From: Rhizorhabdus dicambivorans
Lineage (GTDB): Bacteria; Pseudomonadota; Alphaproteobacteria; Sphingomonadales; Sphingomonadaceae
Reading direction: 5' to 3'
Assembly (NCBI RefSeq): GCF_002355275.1
Contig: NZ_CP023449.1
Coordinates: forward strand, 496,001-560,000
Length of the DNA stretch: 64,000 bases
Part shown: positions 25,439 through 34,726 of the stretch, piece after piece
Numbering within the stretch: position 1 is the stretch's first letter
How the letters are laid out: each line of letters starts with the position of its first letter
Notes under the pieces: generated by a model
What the model saw: only the letters and a program-made list of their open reading frames with translations
Told to the model about the DNA's origin: nothing
Databases searched by the model: none
Made by a program: the position numbers and the translations under genes

Positions 25439-26193
25439 GCTTCGCCAAGCCGCTGTCGCTGCGCCCCAACCCGGCCGCATCCCCGGTCGGCACCGCGATG
25501 GTGCTCGCCGCCGGGCTCGGCAAGCGGATGCGCCCGCTCACCGCCACCCGCCCCAAGCCGCTGGTCGAGGTCGCGGGCAAGCCGCTGCTCGATCATGTGC
25601 TCGATCGGCTGCGCGGCGCCGGCATCGGCCGGGTGGTGGTCAACGTCCATTATCTCGCCGATTCGCTGGAGGCGCATCTCAAGCGCAAGGCAGCCGACCT
25701 CGACATCCGCGTTTCGGATGAACGCGGCCTGCTGCTCGAAACCGGGGGCGGGGTGGCGAAGGCGCTGCCGCTGATCCCCGACGATCATTTCCTGATCGCC
25801 AACAGCGACAATCTCTGGGTCGACGGCCCGGTCGACGCGATCAGCCTGCTCGCCGATCGCTGGGACGATGCGGCGATGGACGCGCTGCTGCTGCTCGTCC
25901 CGCTCGCCCGTGCCAACTGCCATAGCGGCCTCGGCGATTTCCACATGGACGCGAACGGCCGCATCACCCGCCGCCGCCCATCCAAGGTCGCGCCCTTCGT
26001 CTATACCGGGGTCCAGATCGTCTCGAAGCGGCTGTTCACCGACCTGCCGGAGGGGCCGTTCGGCTTCATGCTGCTGTGGGAACGCGCCATCGCCGCCGGC
26101 CGCGCCTTCGGCCTCGTCCACCAGGGCCTGTGGTTCGACGTCGGCACACCCCCCGCGATCGGCAAGACTGAGGCGCTGCTGGGGCGGAATTGA
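25435..26193 (+). CDS. murU: MurU, N-acetylmuramate-1-phosphate uridylyltransferase
   Basis: A 252-residue nucleotidyltransferase that converts MurNAc-1-phosphate and UTP to UDP-MurNAc, the step after AmgK. The signature 'MVLAAGLGKRMRPLTATRPK' binds UTP, with 'PLVEVAGKPLLDHVLDRL' next; the metal-binding Asp is in 'IANSDNLWVDGP'. The length suits MurU rather than the longer GlmU or GalU. The first about 20 residues are a non-conserved tail; ATG 25435 overlaps the amgK stop. A family A repeat follows its stop. Confidence 0.92.
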   Translation: MSFAKPLSLRPNPAASPVGTAMVLAAGLGKRMRPLTATRPKPLVEVAGKPLLDHVLDRLRGAGIGRVVVNVHYLADSLEAHLKRKAADLDIRVSDERGLLLETGGGVAKALPLIPDDHFLIANSDNLWVDGPVDAISLLADRWDDAAMDALLLLVPLARANCHSGLGDFHMDANGRITRRRPSKVAPFVYTGVQIVSKRLFTDLPEGPFGFMLLWERAIAAGRAFGLVHQGLWFDVGTPPAIGKTEALLGRN

Positions 26194-26200
26194 CGATATC

Positions 26201-26281
26201 CGTCGCCCCGGCGGAGGCCGGGGCCGTCCCGATGTTCACGCATCCGAGCCGCTGGCGGCCCCGGCCTCCGCCGGGGCGACG
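26201..26281. repeat. family A palindromic repeat (paired arms)
   Basis: CGTCGCCCCGGCGGAGGCC-GGGGCC at 26201-26225 and its exact inverse at 26257-26281 flank a 31-base unique core. It fills most of the murU-addB gap, so the two genes may not be strictly cotranscribed. Confidence 0.88.
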
Positions 26282-26332
26282 ATTCGCAACGGGGCTTCCG
26301 CCTCCGTCATGGTCGGTTAGAGTAGCTAGCCG

Positions 26333-29300
26333 ATGACCACCCCCGCCGTCTTCACCATTCCCGCGCACCGCGCCTTCGCCGATGCGCTGGCGGCGGGGCT
26401 GATCGCCCAATATGGCCCCGATCCGCTGGCGCTGGCGCGCACCGCGATCCTGGTGCCCAACAACCGCGCGGCGCGCGCGATCAGCGATGCCTTCGTGCGG
26501 CGGGCCGAGGGCGGATTGCTGCTGCCCCGGCTCGTCGCGATCGGCGATCCCGAGCTGGACGAGCGGCTGGGCGGCCTGCTCGATCCGATCGCCGGCGAGG
26601 ACGAGGCACCGATCCCGCCCGCGATCGACCCGCTCGAACGGCAGATGATCCTCGCCCGGCTGACGTCGGAGGCGCGCGCCGCCGCCGGGGCGCCGGTCGA
26701 CGGCGGCGAGGCGATCCGGCTGGCCGGCGAACTCGGCCGCACCCTCGATCAGCTGCTGATCGAACTGGTGCCACCTGCGCGGCTCAAGGATCTGGTCGAC
26801 CTGCCCGACCTCTCCGACCATTGGCAGCGCTCGCTCGACATGCTCGAAGCGATCCTGACCCGCTGGCCGGCCGAGCTGGAGAAGCGCGGCCGGATCGACC
26901 TGGCCGACCGGCGCAACCGCCTGCTCGATCGCGTGGCGAAGCGCTGGCGCGGCGATCCGCCGCCCGGCCCGGTCATCGCCGCCGGCATCGCCAGCACCAC
27001 CCCCGCCGTCGCGGCGCTGCTCGCCATCGTCGCCCGGCTGCCGCGCGGGATGGTCGTCCTCCCCGGCATCGACACGATCTCGGCGCGTGAAGAGTGGGAC
27101 GCGCTGGGCCCGCACGAACCCCGCGACGCCGAGGAGCGCGCGCCGCGCCCGATCGAGAGCCACCCTCAGTTCGCGCTCAAGCGGCTGCTCGACCGGATGG
27201 GAGTCGGCCGCGAGGAGGTCCAGACCTGGCGCTGGGGCGGCGGCCGTGACGCGCGATCGGTCCGCGCCCGGGCAATCGCCAATGCCATGGCGCCCGCCGC
27301 CTTCACCGACAAATGGCACAAGCTGCCCCCGGCCGAACGCCGCCTGACCGGCGTGCGCGCGATCGAACTGGCTAACCCCGCCGACGAGGCGCAGACGATC
27401 GCGCTGGCACTGCGCGAGGCGATCGAGACGCCGGGCCGCACTGCCGCGCTCGTCACGCCCGATCGGGTGCTGGCCCGCCGCGTCGCCGCGCACCTCGCCC
27501 GCTGGGGGATCGTCGCCGACGATTCGGCGGGCACCCCGCTGTCGCTGACCCCGGCGGGCACCCTGCTGCTCGCCATCGCCGAGGCGGCGGCGGAGGGCTT
27601 CGCGCCGGTCGCGCTGCTCGGGCTGGTCAAGCATCCGCTGGTGCGGCGGGGCGAGGAACGCGGCGCCTGGCTCGATGGCGTCCGCCGGCTCGATATCGCC
27701 TTGCGCGGCCCCCGCCCGCCCGCCGGGCTTGACGGCGTCGCCGCCTTCCTGCGCGACGGCGAGGGCGTGGTGAAGGCGAAGCGCGCGCGGGCGATCGGCT
27801 GGTGGGAAGCGGTGAGGCCGCTGCTGGGGCCGTTGCAAGCCGCTTTTGCACCCCTCCCCTTCAGGGGAGGGGCTGGGGGTGGGGCCTCTCCACAAACACA
27901 CCGCCGCGAGGAGGACAGGCCCCATTCCAACCCCTCCCCTGAAGGGGCGGGGCTCTCATCCCTCCTCGCCGCCGTTCGCGAGGCCGCGACATCGCTGGCG
28001 GGCGATGCCGCCTGGTCGGGCCCCGATGGCCGCGCCGCCGCCGATCTGATCGCCGAGCTGGAGGCGACCGCGCCGCTCGGCCCCGCCGGTTTCGATCCCG
28101 CGAGCCTCGCCCCCACATTGCGCCTGCTGATGGATGCGCAGGCGGTGCGTCCGCCGCAGGGCGGCCATCCCCGCCTGTCGATCTGGGGCCTGCTCGAAGC
28201 GCGGCTGCAGCATGCCGATCTGATGGTGCTGGGCGGGCTCAACGAAGGGGTGTGGCCGCCGCTGCCCAGCCCCGATCCCTGGCTCGCCCCGCGCATCCGC
28301 GCCGAACTGGGGCTGGTCGGGCTGGAGGCGCGGATCGGCCTGTCCGCGCATGATTTCGCCATGGCATTGGGGGCGCCGCGGGTGATCGTCACCCGCGCCC
28401 GGCGCGACGCGCGCTCGCCGACCATCGCCTCGCGCTTCTGGCTGCGGCTGGAGGCGATGACCGGCGGCATCACCCGCGAGCATCGCCTGCCCCATTGGGC
28501 GGCGGCGATCGATCGGCCCGCCGGCCCGCCCGAACCCGCCGGCCGGCCGCGCCCCGCGCCGCCGGTCGCCGATCGCCCGTCGATCATCGCCGTCACCAAG
28601 CTCGACCGGCTGAAGGCCGATCCCTTCGCCTTCTATGCCGATGCGATGCTGAAACTGTGGTCGCTCGATCCGGTCGACGCCGATCCCACCCCCGCCTGGC
28701 GCGGCACCGCCGTCCATGCGGTGTTCGAGCGCTGGATGAAGGAGGACGCCTGCGATCCCGAGCGGCTGATCCCCCGCGCGCGCGTCCTGCTCGACGAGAT
28801 GGCGGCGCACCCGGTGATGCGCGCCCTGTGGGAGCCCCGGCTGATGGCGGCGCTGGAATGGATCGCCGATGCGATGCGCGCGCTGAAGGCGGAAGGGCGC
28901 CACGCGCTGGTCGCCGAAGTGAAGGGTGAGGTCGACGTCGCCGGCATCCGGCTGAAGGGCACGGTGGACCGGATCGACCGGCGCGGCGACGGCCGGATCG
29001 CGATCATCGACTACAAGACCGGCATGCCGCCCAGCGCGGCGGCGGTGGCGGAGGGCTATTCGATGCAGCTCGGCCTGCTCGGCCTGATCGCCGAGCGCGG
29101 CGGCTTCGACGGGGTCGACGGCGTGCCGGTCGACTTCGAATATTGGTCGCTCGCGCGCAACCGAGAGAATGGCTTCGGCTATGTCTCGCGCCCGGTGGGC
29201 GGCAAGGACGGGATCGATCCCGAACGCTTCACCGCGCTCGCCGCCGAGACGCTGGGCCGGGCGGTGCGCAAATGGCTGACCGGCCCGGCTCCCTTCACCG

Positions 29301-29416
29301 CCAAGCTGGCCCCCGAATATGCGCCTTATGGCGATTATGACCAGTTGATGCGGCTCGATGAATGGTATGGGCGCGACATGGCCCTGCTGCCCGGCGAGGC
29401 GGAGGAACCGGCATGA
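26333..29416 (+). CDS. addB: AddB subunit of the AddAB helicase-nuclease
   Basis: AddB (1027 residues) joins AddA in the alphaproteobacterial counterpart of RecBCD, resecting double-strand breaks for RecA. The N-terminal helicase-like region begins 'AILVPNNRAARAISDAF', and the C-terminal PD-(D/E)XK nuclease core includes 'GTAVHAVFERWM', a Glu/Asp pair and 'AIIDYKTG' (near residue 890). No iron-sulfur Cys cluster is seen, as usual in this group. A 102-base palindromic repeat is inserted in frame at residues 507-540 (Pro/Gly/Arg-rich), apparently a read-through linker. Its stop overlaps the addA start by four bases. Confidence 0.93.
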   Translation: MTTPAVFTIPAHRAFADALAAGLIAQYGPDPLALARTAILVPNNRAARAISDAFVRRAEGGLLLPRLVAIGDPELDERLGGLLDPIAGEDEAPIPPAIDPLERQMILARLTSEARAAAGAPVDGGEAIRLAGELGRTLDQLLIELVPPARLKDLVDLPDLSDHWQRSLDMLEAILTRWPAELEKRGRIDLADRRNRLLDRVAKRWRGDPPPGPVIAAGIASTTPAVAALLAIVARLPRGMVVLPGIDTISAREEWDALGPHEPRDAEERAPRPIESHPQFALKRLLDRMGVGREEVQTWRWGGGRDARSVRARAIANAMAPAAFTDKWHKLPPAERRLTGVRAIELANPADEAQTIALALREAIETPGRTAALVTPDRVLARRVAAHLARWGIVADDSAGTPLSLTPAGTLLLAIAEAAAEGFAPVALLGLVKHPLVRRGEERGAWLDGVRRLDIALRGPRPPAGLDGVAAFLRDGEGVVKAKRARAIGWWEAVRPLLGPLQAAFAPLPFRGGAGGGASPQTHRREEDRPHSNPSPEGAGLSSLLAAVREAATSLAGDAAWSGPDGRAAADLIAELEATAPLGPAGFDPASLAPTLRLLMDAQAVRPPQGGHPRLSIWGLLEARLQHADLMVLGGLNEGVWPPLPSPDPWLAPRIRAELGLVGLEARIGLSAHDFAMALGAPRVIVTRARRDARSPTIASRFWLRLEAMTGGITREHRLPHWAAAIDRPAGPPEPAGRPRPAPPVADRPSIIAVTKLDRLKADPFAFYADAMLKLWSLDPVDADPTPAWRGTAVHAVFERWMKEDACDPERLIPRARVLLDEMAAHPVMRALWEPRLMAALEWIADAMRALKAEGRHALVAEVKGEVDVAGIRLKGTVDRIDRRGDGRIAIIDYKTGMPPSAAAVAEGYSMQLGLLGLIAERGGFDGVDGVPVDFEYWSLARNRENGFGYVSRPVGGKDGIDPERFTALAAETLGRAVRKWLTGPAPFTAKLAPEYAPYGDYDQLMRLDEWYGRDMALLPGEAEEPA
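27851..27952. repeat. family D palindromic repeat inside addB
   Basis: CCCCTCCCCTTCAGGGGAGG and the following GGCTGGGGGTGGGGCC on the left are mirrored on the right (GGCCCCATTCCAACCCC-TCCCCTGAAGGGG). The element spans 102 bases, exactly 34 codons, so addB stays open across it. The encoded residues (FRGGAGGGASPQTHRREED and similar) look nothing like their surroundings. Confidence 0.85.
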
Positions 29417-32400
29417 GCAACCGGCTCCGCCCGCTCGATCCGCTGCTCGATCAGCAGCGCACCGCCTCCGACCCCAAGGAGCTGGTCTGGCTGTCGGCCT
29501 CGGCCGGCACCGGCAAGACCCAGGTGCTGACCGCGCGGGTGCTGCGGCTGCTGCTCAACGGTGCCGCGCCGGAGGCGATACTGTGCCTCACCTTCACCAA
29601 GGCCGGCGCCGCCGAGATGGCCGAGCGCATCCATGCCCGGCTCGCGCGCTGGGCGGGGCTGAAGCAGGACCAGAAGCTGGTGCAGGACCTCGGCCGGCTC
29701 GGCGAGGATGCGACGCCCGAGCGGCTCGCCCGCGCCCGCCAGCTGTTCGCGCGGGTGCTGGAGGCGCCGGGTGGCGGCCTGCGCATCCAGACCATCCACG
29801 CCTTCTGCCAGACATTGCTCGCCGGCTTCCCGTCGGAAGCGGGGCTTGCCCCCGGCTTCCGCCCGCTGGAGGGGCGGGAGCAGGCGACGCTCGCCCGCCG
29901 CACCCTTGCCGATCTGGTCCAGGATGCGCAGGCGGGGGGCGATCTCGGCCTGATCGACGACATCAAGGCGCTGAGCCTCCGGCTGGGCGAGGCGCGCGCC
30001 GAGGGCTATCTGGGCGACTGCGCCCGCGCGCCCGAGGCGATGGAGAGCCTGGGGATACGGCAGGGCATCGAGCCCCGCCTGCGCCGGACGCTCGGCGTGC
30101 CCGATGGCGATGTCGAGGCGGCGATCGAGGCCGCCTGCGCCGATCTCGACCTCGACTGTTTCCATGCGGTGGCGCGCGCCAACCGCGACTGGGGAACGGC
30201 GACCGGGCTCGTCGCCGCCGATCTCGCCGCCGCCTTCCTCGCCGCCAGCCCACGCGCCCGCGCCGCGATGCTCGACGACATCCTCGGTCTCGTCCTCACC
30301 AAGGCGCGCGAGCCGCGCAAATATCAGGCGGGCCTGCTCAAGGCCGATGCCGCCTATCCCGATCATTGCGGCCGCCTCGCCGAACAGGTGCTGCGCCTGA
30401 TCGGCTGGCGCGAGCGCGCCGAACTGGCGGCGCTGATCGGCGCGGCGCTGCGCGCGGGGCAGGCCTATGCCGCCGCCTATGCCCAGGCCAAGCGCGCTGC
30501 CGGTCTGGTCGATTTCGACGATCTGATCCGCAAGGCGGTCGAACTGCTGCAGACGCCGGGCATGGGCGACTGGGTGCGCTACAAGCTCGATCAGGCGACC
30601 GACCATATCCTCGTCGACGAGGCGCAGGACACCAATGCCCGGCAATGGGCGATCGTCGCGGCGCTCGCCTCCGATTTCTTCGCCGGCCATGGCGCGCGCG
30701 GGCGCAAGCGGCGTACCCTGTTCAGCGTCGGCGATTTCAAGCAGGCGATTTTCGGCTTTCAGGGCACCGATCCGCTCGCCTTCGAGGCCGCCCGCATCGC
30801 CTTCGCCCGCGAGGCCGAGGCGGGATCGCAGGACGCGCCCGAACAGCGCCTGTTCCAACAACTGTCGCTCGATCGCAGCTTCCGCTCGGCGCCCGCCGTG
30901 CTGGAGCTGGTCGACCGCCTCGTCGCCGATCTCGGTCCCGACGAGCTGGGCCTGTTCACCCCCACCGATCGCCATGTGCCGTGGAAGGCCGACCTGCCGG
31001 GCCGGGTGACGCTGTGGCGCCCGGTCAGCCTCGACGGCATCGCCGGGCCCGATGACGATGCGGGCGAGGAGGGCTGGATCGACGACGCCACCCGCGCCTT
31101 CGCCAACCGGCTGGCCAAGCAGGTGCGCGACTGGATCGAGCAAAGGCTGTGGCTGTCGGGGGAGAAGCGGCCCGTCCAGCCTGGCGACATCATGATCCTG
31201 GTCCGCCGCCGCGCCGAACTCGCCTCGCTGATCGTCGCCCGGCTCCATGCCGAGGGTGTGCCGGTCGCAGGCGTCGACCGGCTGCGGCTGACCGCGCCGC
31301 TGGCGGTGCGCGACCTGCTCGCGGCGATGCGCTTCGCCACCCAGCGCGAGGATGATCTCAGCCTCGCCTGCCTGCTGGTCTCGCCGCTGTTCGGCTGGAA
31401 CCAGGAGGAACTTTACCGGGTCGGCCATGGCCGGGAGGGGGCACTGATCGACGCGGTGCGGGCCAAGGGCGCCGCCGCCGCCAATGTCGCGCTGGACGAC
31501 ATCCTCGCCCGCGCCGATTTCACCACCCCCTATCGCTTCCTCGAACATCTGCTGACCGGGCCGCTCGACGGGCGGCGCAAGCTGCTCCACCGGCTGGGGC
31601 AGGAGGCGCGCGACCCGATCGAGGAACTGCTCAACGCCGCGCTCCAGTTCGAGGGCACGGCGACCGCCAGCATCCAGCGCTTCCTCGACTGGTTCGATCG
31701 CGGCGAGGTGGAGATCACCCGCGACAGCGCGGCCCCCTCGGGGGCGGTGCGGGTGATGACGGTACACGGCTCCAAGGGGCTGGAGGCGCCGCTCGTCATC
31801 CTCGCCGACGCCACCGGCAATCCCGAGGCGGCGCCCACCACCCGGCTCGACTGGAAGATCGATCCCGACGGCCCCGCCGTCCCGGTGCCCCGCCCGCGCA
31901 AGCAGGAGATGGTCGAGGAGATCGCCGCCGACGCCGCCGAACTGGCCCGGCGCGAGCGGCAGGAGCATTGGCGGCTGCTCTATGTCGCGCTGACCCGCGC
32001 GCGCGAGCATCTCGTGATCGGCGGCGCGCTCGGCGTCCGCGCGCGGGGCGAGCCGCCCGAGCAGAGCTGGTACAAGGCGGTCGACCGGGCGATGGCGGGG
32101 CTGGGCGGCGATTGGGTGCCGGACGAGCATTGGGGCGAGGCGCGCCACTATCAGGGCAGCGCCGCCGACAGTGGCGCCCGCACCCCGCCCCGCGCGCGCC
32201 GTCCCGCGCCGTTGCTGGCCGAGCCGGACTGGCTCCGCCGCCCCGCCCCGCCCGAGGCCCGGCCGCCCCGCCCGCTGGCACCATCCTCGCTCGGCCCCGA
32301 CGACGTACCCGATCCGCCTCCTTCGGCGGCGATGCGGGAGGCGGCACGGCGCGGTTTGCTGCTCCACGCGCTGTTCGAACGTCTGCCGGTGGTGCCGGCC

Positions 32401-32853
32401 GAGCGGCGGATGCCGGCAGCAGAGCGCTGGCTCGCCGGATCGGCCGGGGTCGAGGATGCGGCGGTGGCGCGGGCGCTGGCCGACGATGCCTGTCGGATCA
32501 TCGCCGATCCGCGCTTCGCCGCGATCTTCGGGCCGGATGCGCTGGCCGAGGCGCCGGTCGCCGCGGTGGTGGAGGGGGAGGTGATCGCGGGAACGGTCGA
32601 CCGGCTGCTGGTCACGGCCGAGCGAATCCTGGTGGTCGATTTCAAGACCGGCCGCCGCGTGCCCGCCGGGCTGGACGCCGTGCCCGCCCACCATCTCCGC
32701 CAGATGGCCGCCTATGCCGCCGCGCTGCGGGTGATCTTCCCCGGCCGGCCGGTCGAGGCGGCGCTGCTCTACACCGCCGGGCCGAGCCTGATCGCGCTGC
32801 CCGATGCGCTCCTCCATTTCGCCGCCCCGGCGACGGAGAAAGAGCGGCTTTAG
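29413..32853 (+). CDS. addA: AddA helicase-nuclease
   Basis: A 1146-residue UvrD/Rep-type 3'-5' helicase with a C-terminal nuclease. Walker A is 'SASAGTGKTQVLTARVLRLL' (about 32-51), Walker B 'ILVDEAQDTNARQW' (about 401-414), and later helicase motifs are 'VGDFKQAIFGFQG', 'VMTVHGSKGLEAPLVILAD' and 'LLYVALTRAREHLVIGG'. The nuclease core contains 'LVVDFKTGRRVPAG' near residue 1080. With AddB it resects broken ends until a Chi-like sequence is met. The start ATG 29413 overlaps the addB stop. Pro/Arg-rich residues about 915-970 form a likely linker between helicase and nuclease parts. Confidence 0.96.
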   Translation: MSNRLRPLDPLLDQQRTASDPKELVWLSASAGTGKTQVLTARVLRLLLNGAAPEAILCLTFTKAGAAEMAERIHARLARWAGLKQDQKLVQDLGRLGEDATPERLARARQLFARVLEAPGGGLRIQTIHAFCQTLLAGFPSEAGLAPGFRPLEGREQATLARRTLADLVQDAQAGGDLGLIDDIKALSLRLGEARAEGYLGDCARAPEAMESLGIRQGIEPRLRRTLGVPDGDVEAAIEAACADLDLDCFHAVARANRDWGTATGLVAADLAAAFLAASPRARAAMLDDILGLVLTKAREPRKYQAGLLKADAAYPDHCGRLAEQVLRLIGWRERAELAALIGAALRAGQAYAAAYAQAKRAAGLVDFDDLIRKAVELLQTPGMGDWVRYKLDQATDHILVDEAQDTNARQWAIVAALASDFFAGHGARGRKRRTLFSVGDFKQAIFGFQGTDPLAFEAARIAFAREAEAGSQDAPEQRLFQQLSLDRSFRSAPAVLELVDRLVADLGPDELGLFTPTDRHVPWKADLPGRVTLWRPVSLDGIAGPDDDAGEEGWIDDATRAFANRLAKQVRDWIEQRLWLSGEKRPVQPGDIMILVRRRAELASLIVARLHAEGVPVAGVDRLRLTAPLAVRDLLAAMRFATQREDDLSLACLLVSPLFGWNQEELYRVGHGREGALIDAVRAKGAAAANVALDDILARADFTTPYRFLEHLLTGPLDGRRKLLHRLGQEARDPIEELLNAALQFEGTATASIQRFLDWFDRGEVEITRDSAAPSGAVRVMTVHGSKGLEAPLVILADATGNPEAAPTTRLDWKIDPDGPAVPVPRPRKQEMVEEIAADAAELARRERQEHWRLLYVALTRAREHLVIGGALGVRARGEPPEQSWYKAVDRAMAGLGGDWVPDEHWGEARHYQGSAADSGARTPPRARRPAPLLAEPDWLRRPAPPEARPPRPLAPSSLGPDDVPDPPPSAAMREAARRGLLLHALFERLPVVPAERRMPAAERWLAGSAGVEDAAVARALADDACRIIADPRFAAIFGPDALAEAPVAAVVEGEVIAGTVDRLLVTAERILVVDFKTGRRVPAGLDAVPAHHLRQMAAYAAALRVIFPGRPVEAALLYTAGPSLIALPDALLHFAAPATEKERL

Positions 32854-32883
32854 GGGGGAGGAGCAAAAGCTTGGGCAAGGCCG

Positions 32884-32912
32884 TTGAGCGGTTCGCGCGG
32901 CCATCCTACATC
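32884..32912 (+). promoter_or_regulatory. candidate trxA promoter
   Basis: TTGAGC (32884-32889) and TACATC (32907-32912) are spaced by 17 bases, 29 bases before the trxA start. The match to consensus is moderate; thioredoxin genes are usually transcribed independently. Confidence 0.4.
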
Positions 32913-32940
32913 TGGGGCTGAAACCAAGGAGCTTTTCCCG

Positions 32941-33261
32941 ATGCCGACCAAAGCGATCACCGATTCGTCGTTCAGCGACGACGTCCTCAATGCCGACAAG
33001 CCGGTGCTGGTCGACTTCTGGGCGGAATGGTGCGGCCCGTGCAAGATGATCGGCCCGGCGCTGGAAGAGATTGCCGACGAGCTGGGCGAGCAGGTGACGA
33101 TCGCCAAGATCAACATCGACGACAATCCTGATGCCCCCGGCCGCTATGGCGTGCGCGGCATCCCGACGATGATCCTGTTCAAGAACGGCCAGCCCACCGC
33201 CACCAAGGTCGGCGCCGCGCCCAAGAGCGCCCTCAAGGGCTGGCTCGAAGGCGAGCTGTAA
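32941..33261 (+). CDS. trxA: thioredoxin
   Basis: A 106-residue thioredoxin, the general cytoplasmic disulfide reductant. The redox motif WCGPCK has C31 and C34; the cis-proline is in '[14 protein letters not shown]'. The fold is complete and ends 'LKGWLEGEL'. ATG 32941 is placed by AAGGAG at nine bases upstream and by the family length; the frame extends further upstream without coding character. It closes the divL-addA gene row and is followed by a family A hairpin. Confidence 0.97.
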   Translation: MPTKAITDSSFSDDVLNADKPVLVDFWAEWCGPCKMIGPALEEIADELGEQVTIAKINIDDNPDAPGRYGVRGIPTMILFKNGQPTATKVGAAPKSALKGWLEGEL

Positions 33262-33266
33262 ACAGC

Positions 33267-33297
33267 GGCGTCGCACCGGCCTCCGCCGGGGCGACGT
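33267..33297. repeat. family A half-element after trxA
   Basis: GGCGTCGCACCGGC and GCCGGGGCGACGTC form a near-perfect stem around CTCC, a single arm of the family A unit. It lies between convergent trxA and the phosphatase gene, where it may terminate both. Confidence 0.7.
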
Positions 33298-33300
33298 CTT

Positions 33301-34095
33301 TCAATCGAACAATACCGCCTTCGCCAGGTCCCACATCGCAGGCGAATTCGCCGCGATCGCGCCCTTGCCGGGCACGTCGAGCCGATAGGGCTCGCCGTCG
33401 TTGCGCGCGATCCGGCCGCCCGCTTCCTCCAGCATCAGCGCGCCCGCCGCATGGTCCCAGACATGGGTGCGCTCGTAGAGGGCGATGTCGTTCCGCCCCA
33501 GGATCAGCCGGGGATATTGCTCGCCCGCGCAGCGCGGGATGGCGACGATCTCCAGCCGCCCCTCGGCGCGGCGGCGGACGTCGGCCTGGCGGTCCTCGGG
33601 CATGAAATAGGTCGCGATCGCCGCCTTGGGCAGCGCCCCTTCGGAACGCCGCGCGGTCACCCGCTCGCCGTCGAAGAAGCAGCCGGCCCCGCGCCGCGCA
33701 TGGGCGATCCGCCCGCTTACCGGATCGAGAATCCACCCCGCCTCGCGCTCTCCGTCCACCGACAGGCCGATCATGATCGCGAAGGGGCTCTTGCCCTCGG
33801 TGAAATTGTTGGTGCCGTCGAGCGGATCGATGATCCAGGCGACACCCTCGCCGACGCGATCGACGATCGAGGGATCGGCGGCGGCCGCCTCCTCGCCGAT
33901 GATCCGTGCCTCGGGCAGCAGCCGGGTAAGCCCCTCGCTGAGCAGCGCCTCGCTCTCGCGGTCGACGATGGTGACGAAGTCGCCCGGCGTCTTCTCGCCA
34001 TATTCATGGGCGGCAAGATTGCGGAAGCGCGGCATCATGATGTCGCGTGCCACCCCGCGCATCAGGTCCAGGACGGGCTGGTAGAGGCCGTGCAT
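33301..34095 (-). CDS. inositol-monophosphatase-family phosphatase
   Basis: A 264-residue Mg-dependent phosphatase of the IMPase fold. Metal ligands are visible: E68-E69 (IIGEEAA), D90 and D93 in 'WIIDPLDGTNNF', and the final Asp in 'HVWDHAAGALMLEEAGG'. Members hydrolyse inositol phosphates, 3'-phosphoadenosine 5'-phosphate or histidinol phosphate; the sequence alone does not settle which, and this one could be the HisN type. Its ATG overlaps the stop of the upstream GST gene (34093-34097), so the two form one operon on the reverse strand. Confidence 0.9.
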   Translation of the reverse strand: MHGLYQPVLDLMRGVARDIMMPRFRNLAAHEYGEKTPGDFVTIVDRESEALLSEGLTRLLPEARIIGEEAAAADPSIVDRVGEGVAWIIDPLDGTNNFTEGKSPFAIMIGLSVDGEREAGWILDPVSGRIAHARRGAGCFFDGERVTARRSEGALPKAAIATYFMPEDRQADVRRRAEGRLEIVAIPRCAGEQYPRLILGRNDIALYERTHVWDHAAGALMLEEAGGRIARNDGEPYRLDVPGKGAIAANSPAMWDLAKAVLFD

Positions 34096-34706
34096 CAGGT
34101 CAGCGGGATCATGACATTGTCGGCATAGCCGGGCCGCGCCTTCAGCCGCTCATACCAGGCCTCGACATGCGGCCGGGCGGGCCGTTCGATGTCGAGCGTG
34201 AACCAGGTGTGGGCATAGACGCCCATCGGGATGTCGCCGATCCGGAAACTGTCGCCCGACAGCCAAGGCTTTTCCGCCAGTGCGGCATCGAGGATCGCCA
34301 TCTTCTCGCCGCAGGTCGCGGCCGATGCGGCGATGGCGGCCAGGTCACGATCGGCCGGCGCGGTGCGGACGATGCCCCAGAAGGCATTGAACTGGGCGGG
34401 CGCATAGGAGGTCTGCCAGTCCATCCAGCGATCTGCCAGCGCCCGTGCCCGCAGATCGTCGGGCCATAGCGCGGGAGCGTATTTCGCCGCCAGATAACGC
34501 AGGATCGCGTTCGATTCCCACAGCACGAAGCCGTCATCCTCGATCGTCGGGATCAGCCGGTTGGGGTTCATCGCCAGATAGGCGTCGGTGAAGCCGAACT
34601 TCCCCCCGATGTCGCGCCGTTCATGGTCGATCCCCGCCTCGACCGCCGCCCACGCGACCTTCTTGACGTTGTGCGAGTTCAGCCGGCCCCAGATAATCAG
34701 CGACAT
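34095..34706 (-). CDS. glutathione S-transferase
   Basis: A 203-residue GST-fold enzyme. The thioredoxin-like N-domain begins 'MSLIIWGRLNSHNVKKVAWA', where Ser near position 9 is the likely glutathione-activating residue, followed by the cis-Pro region 'NPNRLIPTIEDDG' and the GSH-binding 'WESNAILRYLAAKY'. The all-helical C-domain follows. Most such enzymes conjugate or reduce small electrophiles; the substrate is unknown. ATG 34706 is fixed by GGAGGAAA just upstream; the frame runs further upstream through a repeat, which is not coding. It is cotranscribed with the phosphatase gene. Confidence 0.92.
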   Translation of the reverse strand: MSLIIWGRLNSHNVKKVAWAAVEAGIDHERRDIGGKFGFTDAYLAMNPNRLIPTIEDDGFVLWESNAILRYLAAKYAPALWPDDLRARALADRWMDWQTSYAPAQFNAFWGIVRTAPADRDLAAIAASAATCGEKMAILDAALAEKPWLSGDSFRIGDIPMGVYAHTWFTLDIERPARPHVEAWYERLKARPGYADNVMIPLT

Positions 34707-34726
34707 TATGTTTCCTCCGGAAAGTC

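Noticed and set aside
29335-33276. Very long open frame on the reverse strand opposite addB/addA
   Set aside because: It mirrors the codon pattern of addA (GC-rich third positions open the opposite frame). Its translation is Arg/Gln/His-rich with no fold, and addA has clear motifs.
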